A stretch of DNA of 12,751 nt, taken from a bacterium (GTDB taxonomy: Bacteria; Vulcanimicrobiota; Xenobia; RGZZ01). The translations under genes were made by a program, and so were the position numbers. This document shows positions 8,501 through 12,751 of the stretch, piece after piece (positions within the stretch are counted from its first letter, which is position 1; the number at the start of each line of letters is the position of its first letter). The notes below the pieces were generated by a model. That model saw only the letters and a program-made list of their open reading frames with translations. It was not told the DNA's origin and searched no databases. Location: the NCBI GenBank assembly GCA_021782195.1, contig JAJXVI010000017.1:1-12751 (forward strand), in the 5' to 3' direction.

Positions 8501-8904
8501 CCTACCTTCAGGACCTGGGTGTCACCGCACCTCTGGCGCGCGAGTCGGAAGCCTCCCACGACTCCGAAGAGCGGACGGGCCCGGGCACGCTGGCGCAACT
8601 GCGAGAGGCCGGTGACGAGGAGCGGTTCGCGCTGGCCGTGGCCTTCCTCCGAAAGGCCATCGGACGCGTGACCGGCCACAAGGATCCGAACACGGTGCCG
8701 ACCGACGCTTCCATGAGTCGACTGGGGCTCGATTCGCTGATGTTGATGGCGTTTCGCAACCAGGTTGAGAAGAAACTGTCCATCAATCTGCCGCTGACGA
8801 TGTTGACGCCTCAGTCGACGCTGGAAGACATCGCCGTGCGTGTGCTGGCTCAGGTGCCTCTGAAGGACCACGACGCGCCGCAACAGCAGCGAGCGTGCGA
8901 GTAG
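2512..8904 (+). CDS. Type I PKS, one fully reducing module: KS-AT-DH-psiKR-ER-KR-ACP
   Basis: 2130 residues, complete. KS (about 10-435): Cys182 in DTACSSSL, His317 in EAHGTGT, His357 in KSNIGHLE. AT (about 545-860): Ser635 in GHSVGEY and HAFHS at 732-736, the malonyl-CoA signature, followed by the post-AT linker LPTYPF (869-874). DH (about 910-1180): His931 in HVILGVETAP (HxxxGxxxxP), YGP, Asp1096 and Gln1100 in DIVFQ. A structural KR half follows (about 1200-1405), then ER (about 1420-1737) with NFKDVL and the NADPH loop GAGGVG (1563-1568). KR (about 1740-1990): TGGLGALG, LND at 1846-1848 (B-type, D-hydroxyl predicted), Lys1866, SS 1889-1890, Tyr1903, Asn1907. ACP (about 2035-2115): Ser2075 in LGLDSL. 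All three reductive steps look active, so the unit added should be a saturated CH2-CH2. No methyltransferase is seen. Only about ten residues precede the KS and fewer than twenty follow the ACP, so no docking domains are obvious. The neighbours make it a hybrid PKS-NRPS line handing over to the C domain at 8920. Confidence 0.97.
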   Translation: MTEMDHGVEPIAIIGMSCRFPHGANTPAAFWDLLVSGQDAVGEIPSTRWNKAAYYDADASAAGKMYTTRGGFMDVAIDRFDATFFGISPLEAASMDPQQRILLELSWEALEDAAIDPETLRGGGAGVFIGVSTVDYSQTCVHDNIDQVTSYALTGTCYSATAGRISYILGLQGPSLAIDTACSSSLVAIDNACAYLRLRKTGLALAGGVNLMLSPHMQICLTKLQALSPEGRCRSFDAGASGYARSEGGGLVVLKRLSDARADGDRVLGVIRGSFVNQDGESPGISAPNGKAQERVIQSALHEACLDAADIDYIEAHGTGTRVGDRTEVTAIGAVMRSHRDTAGPLMIGSVKSNIGHLEAASGIAGLIKVILSMRHGLIPGNLHFETPNPTIPWEEIPVRVVDRHTPWPKNGRLRRAGISSFGFVGTNAHLILEEPPVSEPVAPSSDRAWHTLPLSAHSADALRALVRRYQAWIRAGLPGGDAGDVATDVPLADVCATAATGRRHFEFRTAACGRDLTELDDRLSEVHDDDAIERVRKDTRVVFLYTGQGSQYFGMGRQLYQTQPVFRAALDRCEASYREIEGTSLRALLYGEDADAEQLHNTRFTQPLLFSIEYALTQLWLSRGVQPAACAGHSVGEYAAAWLAGVLSFEDALRLVTVRGRLMASAPGHGLMAAVFAPVEEVTPLVNGRVAIAAHNTRTNVVIGGFHDAVVAVLEQLDARGIAHQPLTVSHAFHSAQMDPVLDAFRAAFDGVTLREPQIPLISNLTAQPARPGELCSADYWVRHLRGAVRMSESLTWFGSEGYGIFLEVGPKPVLLSFAEEVLGTGICGVPSMKPRVPDEATLSESLGQLYRAGLDLNWPRPARKISLPTYPFSGSRHWIDSPRTQPVSPPVATDAASPLGRRMTTGALADTVIFQMDLRPGAHYFFAEHVILGVETAPGAALLGWIWLAARDLFGDEPCQLTDITLMQPLILHDVDRVGQIIVRDLGTRRCAFAFQSREAEDEQAWITHCQGTITRDAFTPPASAPPELACDFQLTGQEFYAGMEALGYHYGPLFRGIQEVAAPRIGTDAICAWRCAERETRTRDWWITPHDLDIVFQSPAVGLLKDSSSSLAPDHIHVPFYIKRLAVLRPLVPGDYLIRCRTHAVDDARAQAVESSMEVRNEASELCLVVEGFASSPISRQSLVRNERRGRLRRLVYHEEWVSLPLVPPANRTDRTWLLFTDGQGTCDGLVRGLSESGAVHLLSTDGPDWPQQYARALEQMEARASVGVVLLMAGSPALLEPPGVAAVERVVAHRLRTVLEVTQSVLAGSRRGRLYLVTAGACTTVDDDGPASFGSAGVEGFAAAAQAEHPEWGVTHIDVSAIVDEKELRQVAAELRANSVEMRVCLRRGQRYVSRLRQWRAASGTQRAASLPESFTLDVGHDADLGDFRLISSERRSPGPDEVELEVVAAGLNFKDVLRALGELRDTASRIGGESAGVVTRVGRNVVDLKCGDAVVAWDMAGGAFSSHQTVPRRFVRIKPDRLSFEEAASVPISWMTAWYGLFELGGLKPGERVLIHSGAGGVGLAAVQLALNVGAEVFCTAGSEAKRDLLRRMGVPHVHDSRDLQFADQILALTGGQGVDVVLNSLTGDALRLSLKLLAPGGRFIELGKREVWTADAVRAVNRSITYQAFDLTDVCRAAPNGRADLLDRVLSRMEEGAVRPAPLRAFPMHDASRAFRFMAGARHTGRVVLFNRARRCADGSFRADGAYLITGGLGALGLEIASRLAAPTGGLPLVACVILVGRRAPSTAALARIEALRETGVRVEVVLCDVADAADCQRLFAHIDRLPHPLRGVVHAAGVLNDRTIGQQRWELFEPVLAPKVQGSWNLHDATRTRLLDFFVLFSSAASTLGNAGQSNYAAANSFMNALARYRRTLGLCATSICWGPWAQVGMAATGERPGLQMARNGILGIDPTEGISTLFDVTEEDIDVPTVLQMNWSTFLSAAPTNQVQTYLQDLGVTAPLARESEASHDSEERTGPGTLAQLREAGDEERFALAVAFLRKAIGRVTGHKDPNTVPTDASMSRLGLDSLMLMAFRNQVEKKLSINLPLTMLTPQSTLEDIAVRVLAQVPLKDHDAPQQQRACE

Positions 8905-8905
8905 T

Positions 8906-8911
8906 GGAGGG
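8906..8911 (+). promoter_or_regulatory. Strong ribosome binding site fixing the GTG 8920 start
   Basis: GGAGGG sits eight bases before GTG 8920 and just after the PKS stop (TAG 8902-8904). It is the best Shine-Dalgarno sequence among the gene starts examined here and selects GTG 8920 over the later in-frame GTG 8941 and ATG 8950, neither of which has a comparable site. Confidence 0.75.
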
Positions 8912-8919
8912 ACACCTGC

Positions 8920-11900
8920 GTGGTTTCTGAGGTTCGGGTCGTGAAACGAATGCCCATGTCGTCCGCTCAACGCCGACTGTATCTAGAGTGCCAGTGGCCC
9001 GGCGGCGACCGTGCCTACCACCTGCTCCACCTCGTGCGGGTGCGCGGACGCTTTCCAACAGACGGCGCGCGTGCGTTCGCTTCGCGCGTCACCGCGCGCC
9101 ATGAAACGCTGCGCACCTCGTTTCGGGTCGTCGAGGGCGCCCTCATGGCGCATGTGCACGCCTCGGTCGAGGTACCCCTTCCCGTTGTCGACGCCACCGA
9201 AGGCGACCTCGCGGCGTTCGTCGAGCGCTTTGACGTCCCGTTCAACCTCACGCTCGCGCCCCTGTTTCGCGTGGCCATTCTGCGCCTGGGCGAGGCCGAC
9301 TGCATCGTTCTGTTCGTTGTGCATCATCTGATTTTCGACGGGACGTCGGCCGCGATACTGGCCGCGGATCTGCGTGACGAACTGGCCGGTCGCGGCAGTC
9401 GCGTGCCTCCCGCGCACACCTACGGCGACTTCGTCGAGTGGGAGCGCGCCTTTCGCGACTCCGCGGCGTACGCGCGCGCGAAATCGTACTGGTGTGATCG
9501 CTACGCGCGCCCACCGGCGCGTCTTACCCTTGCTCCCGACTTCACGCCGACGCTCACGAAGCGTTTTGGTGGAAGCTCCTTGCTCCAATTCGTGGATGCC
9601 AGACCTGTCAAGGCCTGCTGCGCGTCGCGCGACTGCACGCTGTTCTCCTGTCTGCTGGCGGTCTTCTTCAGCCTGCTCCACAGGCTGACGGGGAAACGCG
9701 AGATCACGGTGGGCACGTTGTTCTCCCAGCGTGAATCCGGTCCGTTTCACGAGGTGGTCGGGTTGTTTGCGAACACGCTGCCGATGACGCTCGAGGTGGA
9801 CCCGAACGCGGGATTTTCTCGTTGCCTCGACCAGGTGCAGAAACTCGTGATGGAGGGACTGCAGCACGCCGACTTTCCTTTCGAACAACTGGTGGGTGCA
9901 CTGCCGTTGGAGCGGGAAGGTGTGCGAAATCCGCTGTTCGATGTGGTGTTTAACTATGAACGTGCGGGCGGTCGCCGCGTCGAGACCTTCGGCGACGTGA
10001 CGGTGGAACCGGTCGAATATCGCGCCCCGGTCAGCATGTTCGACTTCTCCATGGACGTCATCGAGTATGAGGACGAGATCGCCCTGAGACTGGAGTACTC
10101 GACGGCACTGTTTCGAGAGGAGACCATGCACGGCCTGATGGATGGCTATCGGGCTCTTCTTCAACAGATATGCCTTGATGACGAGCGTCCGCTGCGCAAC
10201 CTCGAACTGTTGACCGCCGAAGGCCGTGCGAGGCTTCTCGCCTGGAACGACACCGCGCGTGGCTTGCCGGCCGGATGCACCGTTCTCGATTCCTGGCGAG
10301 AGGCTGTGGCCTCCTATTCTGATAATCCGGCGCTGCGCCAGGACGGACGCGAACTTACCTACGCGCAGGTCGAGTCGCAATCAACCCGGCTTGCGCACCG
10401 ACTGCTCGCATTGAACCTCGCGCCCGGCGCCGTCGTGGCGTCAGCGCCGGATCTCCCTACGGACCGCGTGGTGTCGCTGCTGGCCGTCTGGAAGGCCGGC
10501 CTGGTCTACCTGCCCCTGGTTGCCGATCTTCCCCCCGAGCGCGTGCGTCACTATCTCACCGACAGCGGTGCGGCGGCCCTGATCGCAGACCGTCCGGACC
10601 TTTCGTGCGTGACGCCCCTGCACGTGCTGCGCCCGTCCGAGAAGCGAGCTGCCGGTACGGAGCCGGAGTGTGTCCGACGCGGCGACGCGAGCGGCCTGCC
10701 CGGAACCCGTCCCCGCCACGGCGCTTACATCATCTACACTTCGGGCAGCACGGGCACGCCCAAGGGGGTCCTTGTCGATCACAGGGCCGTGTTCGCGCAC
10801 ATTGACGCCATGCGTCCGATCTACCGGCTGCGGCCGGACGACAATGTACTGCAGTTCTCCTCGCCCATGTTCGACGCCTCGCTCGAACAGACTCTCGTCA
10901 CCCTGACCGCGGGCGCCTGTCTGGTCTTGCCGCCGACGACTGCCACCGACCCGGGCGCCCTGCTTAGACTGCTTCGAAGCGAGGAAGTCACCGTCGCGGA
11001 GCTGCCTCCGGCGTACCTCCGAGAGTTGCTACCCAGGCTCGACGTCGGCGCCTTCGCGCGCCTGCGCTGCCTCATGTCGGGGGGAGACATCCTGACGGCA
11101 AACCTGGCACGGCAACTGCGAAAATACCTGCCCGCGCGGTCGCGCCTCCTGAATGTCTACGGCCCCAGCGAGGCGACCATGGCGGCGACCGTGTTCACGG
11201 TTCCGGATTCGGTGGATGCGTATGAAGCTTGGACCAGTCTGCCCATCGGAAGGCCGCTGCAGAACACGCGAGTGTTCATCCTGGGAGGAAGTTCCGCGGG
11301 AGGCCGGGAGACAGGCTTCACTCACGCGGGAGAGGTGCTTCCCGTGGGAATGGCGGGGGAACTCTGCGTTGCAGGGGACCGCCTGGCGCGCGGGTACGTG
11401 AATCGGCCGCAGTTGACCGCCGAGCGGTTCGTGGAGATGGAGATTCTCGGTCGCCGTGAGCGGATCTATCGGACGGGGGACCGAGCGCGCATGGCGGCGG
11501 ACGGGAACGTCGAGTTTCTCGGACGACTGGACCGGCAGGTGCAGGTGCGCGGATATCGCGTCGAACCGGGGGAGATCGAGCACGGGTTGCGTCGGCAGCC
11601 GGCCGTCCGCGAGGCGGTGCTTGTGCACGACGGTGACCGCCTCGCGGCACTGGTCACCCTGCAGCCGGATTCGAATGTATCGCCTGCCGAGTTGCGTGAA
11701 GGCCTGAAGACGTTCTTCCCGCCCTACATGATTCCCACGTCGGTCGTGGTGGTGGATGAGATTCCAGCGGACGCCGCGGGGCGGTCGGCCTTGCTGGAGC
11801 CGGCCTCGACGTCGGCGCGTTTCCTGGAGCCCCCTCTGGACACCCTCGAGTGGGATCTGTGGCAACTGTTGCGAACGCTTCTCGGTCTCGAGAACCTGGG

Positions 11901-12751
11901 ATGCAATGACAGTTTGTTCGACCTGGGCGCCAACTCCATTCACGCGCTCGGACTCATGGCCGCGGTGCGCGATCGATTCGGGCGCGACCTGCCGCCCGAA
12001 GTCGTTCTGGGTGAGCGCGGAGGGGGCGCGAGCATCCGCAGTCTCGCCGCGTTCTTGCGTGAGGGCAACGCCTCGCGAGGCGCGACTGGCGTGGTGACCC
12101 TGCACAGGGGCGCACCGAACGGACCGCCCGTTGTTCTCGTGCCCGGCCTCGGAGCGACGGTTCTTGACCTGGTCGACCTGTCTTCGCACCTTGAGGAGCG
12201 GTTTGCCTGTTCAGGTCTTGGGCCAGGCGCCGACGTGGACGCCGACGTCGAGACACTGGCCGCCGCCTGCGTGACGGATCTGGCGCGCGAGATGGATCTG
12301 GACGGCTGCATCCTGATCGGTCACTCTTTCGGTGCCTATCTGGCGTACGAAATTGCGCTTCACCTGGAACGTCCTCCCCGGTGTGTGGTGGTGCTTGACG
12401 TCGCCGCACCGGGCGAGAGCCCGTTCGAGCCGGACGAGGACGCGTTGTTGAGCACGCTGCGCGCAGCCGGTCGCTTGCCCGCGGCAAGCGTCGAGCAGTG
12501 TCGCGGTTTCATTTCTGGGGTTGCTCGTCGGGCGAAAGTATTTTCACGCTACCGTCCCGCCTCTTCGATGTTGACCGACATCCACCTGATTCGCGCGGAG
12601 ACGGTCGGACCCGCGAGCGTGTTTGAGCGGCCGGATGGAAACTGGACCCACTGTACGCGAGGAGCGTTTTCGCTGCACTGGACAGAGGGCGACCACTTCA
12701 CCATGCTCAAGGGAAACCAGGCAGCCTTGCTCGCAACTCAGATCTCCCGCC
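8920..12751 (+). CDS. NRPS terminating module C-A-PCP-TE (3'-partial)
   Basis: The frame is open from GTG 8920 to the window edge (1277 residues), with no stop reached. C domain (about 10-440): SSAQRRLYL, RHETLRTSF, active HHLIFDG (His135, His136, Asp140), YGDFVEW, VGLFANTL, PFEQLV, RNPLFDVVF. A domain (about 445-965): IIYTSGSTGTPKG (A3), FDASLEQ (A4), NVYGPSEAT (A5), YRTGD with Asp854 (A7), GRLDRQVQVRGYRVEPGEIE (A8). A10 reads PADAAGRSALL, with Arg955 where Lys is expected. Pocket residues read by eye against GrsA: D652 A653 E656 E694 M719 G721 V746 M754 A755; I cannot assign a substrate, though two acidic residues hint at a basic one. PCP (about 975-1040): Ser1006 in LGANSIHAL. TE (about 1048 onward): Ser1136 in GHSFG, Asp1160, His1259 in GDHFTML, a complete triad, so the stop should be close. 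It should condense the PKS acyl chain with an amino acid and release the product. Confidence 0.96.
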   Translation, partial: MVSEVRVVKRMPMSSAQRRLYLECQWPGGDRAYHLLHLVRVRGRFPTDGARAFASRVTARHETLRTSFRVVEGALMAHVHASVEVPLPVVDATEGDLAAFVERFDVPFNLTLAPLFRVAILRLGEADCIVLFVVHHLIFDGTSAAILAADLRDELAGRGSRVPPAHTYGDFVEWERAFRDSAAYARAKSYWCDRYARPPARLTLAPDFTPTLTKRFGGSSLLQFVDARPVKACCASRDCTLFSCLLAVFFSLLHRLTGKREITVGTLFSQRESGPFHEVVGLFANTLPMTLEVDPNAGFSRCLDQVQKLVMEGLQHADFPFEQLVGALPLEREGVRNPLFDVVFNYERAGGRRVETFGDVTVEPVEYRAPVSMFDFSMDVIEYEDEIALRLEYSTALFREETMHGLMDGYRALLQQICLDDERPLRNLELLTAEGRARLLAWNDTARGLPAGCTVLDSWREAVASYSDNPALRQDGRELTYAQVESQSTRLAHRLLALNLAPGAVVASAPDLPTDRVVSLLAVWKAGLVYLPLVADLPPERVRHYLTDSGAAALIADRPDLSCVTPLHVLRPSEKRAAGTEPECVRRGDASGLPGTRPRHGAYIIYTSGSTGTPKGVLVDHRAVFAHIDAMRPIYRLRPDDNVLQFSSPMFDASLEQTLVTLTAGACLVLPPTTATDPGALLRLLRSEEVTVAELPPAYLRELLPRLDVGAFARLRCLMSGGDILTANLARQLRKYLPARSRLLNVYGPSEATMAATVFTVPDSVDAYEAWTSLPIGRPLQNTRVFILGGSSAGGRETGFTHAGEVLPVGMAGELCVAGDRLARGYVNRPQLTAERFVEMEILGRRERIYRTGDRARMAADGNVEFLGRLDRQVQVRGYRVEPGEIEHGLRRQPAVREAVLVHDGDRLAALVTLQPDSNVSPAELREGLKTFFPPYMIPTSVVVVDEIPADAAGRSALLEPASTSARFLEPPLDTLEWDLWQLLRTLLGLENLGCNDSLFDLGANSIHALGLMAAVRDRFGRDLPPEVVLGERGGGASIRSLAAFLREGNASRGATGVVTLHRGAPNGPPVVLVPGLGATVLDLVDLSSHLEERFACSGLGPGADVDADVETLAAACVTDLAREMDLDGCILIGHSFGAYLAYEIALHLERPPRCVVVLDVAAPGESPFEPDEDALLSTLRAAGRLPAASVEQCRGFISGVARRAKVFSRYRPASSMLTDIHLIRAETVGPASVFERPDGNWTHCTRGAFSLHWTEGDHFTMLKGNQAALLATQISR

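Noticed and set aside
8983..10380. Long open frame on the - strand across the NRPS C domain
   Set aside because: It lies wholly opposite a gene with clear C-domain motifs; long antisense frames are expected in high-GC coding DNA and its translation shows no family motif.
8950..12751. ATG 8950 (or GTG 8941) as the start of the last NRPS
   Set aside because: The frame is open further upstream, and GTG 8920 has GGAGGG at an ideal distance; the later codons have no comparable site.

Overview
The window is a stretch of a modular natural-product gene cluster. It contains the tail of a nonribosomal peptide synthetase (NRPS), a P-type ATPase, a complete single-module, fully reducing type I polyketide synthase (PKS), and an almost complete terminating NRPS module (C-A-PCP-TE). 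All genes are on the + strand and nearly contiguous: a TGATG stop/start overlap at 348-352, a 22-base gap before the PKS and a 15-base gap before the last NRPS. They therefore look like one transcription unit. No stretch over 300 bases lacks a gene, and I see no terminator, promoter, tRNA, CRISPR or mobile element.

Base composition is high-GC with strong G/C third positions, and the long trans-acting NRPS/PKS proteins suggest a high-GC secondary-metabolite producer such as a myxobacterium, acidobacterium, other proteobacterium or actinomycete. The sequence alone does not decide the phylum.

Layout: 1-350 is the C-terminal part of a condensation domain, after which the protein stops without A, PCP or TE. 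350-460 is a 36-codon frame with a good ribosome site. It runs into a T6 tract (453-458) and stops just as the ATPase frame (GTG at 450) begins, so the two are probably one gene interrupted by an indel, or else a coupled leader. 450-2489 is a P1B-like ATPase with intact catalytic motifs (TGES, DKTGT, HP, GDGIND) but no CPC metal motif in M4. 2512-8904 is KS-AT-DH-psiKR-ER-KR-ACP with every catalytic residue present and a malonyl-type AT. 8920-12751 is C-A-PCP-TE, open at the window edge but with its whole thioesterase triad visible.

Working together, the PKS should add one malonyl-derived, fully saturated two-carbon unit (or several, if iterative). It should pass the acyl chain from its ACP to the C domain of the last protein, which joins it to an amino acid and releases the product through the TE. 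The oddities are the upstream protein ending in a C domain that cannot feed a KS directly, the last A domain having Arg in place of the A10 lysine, and a cation-pump-like ATPase with a rebuilt ion pathway embedded in the assembly-line operon. The ATPase is the best candidate for something not yet described.
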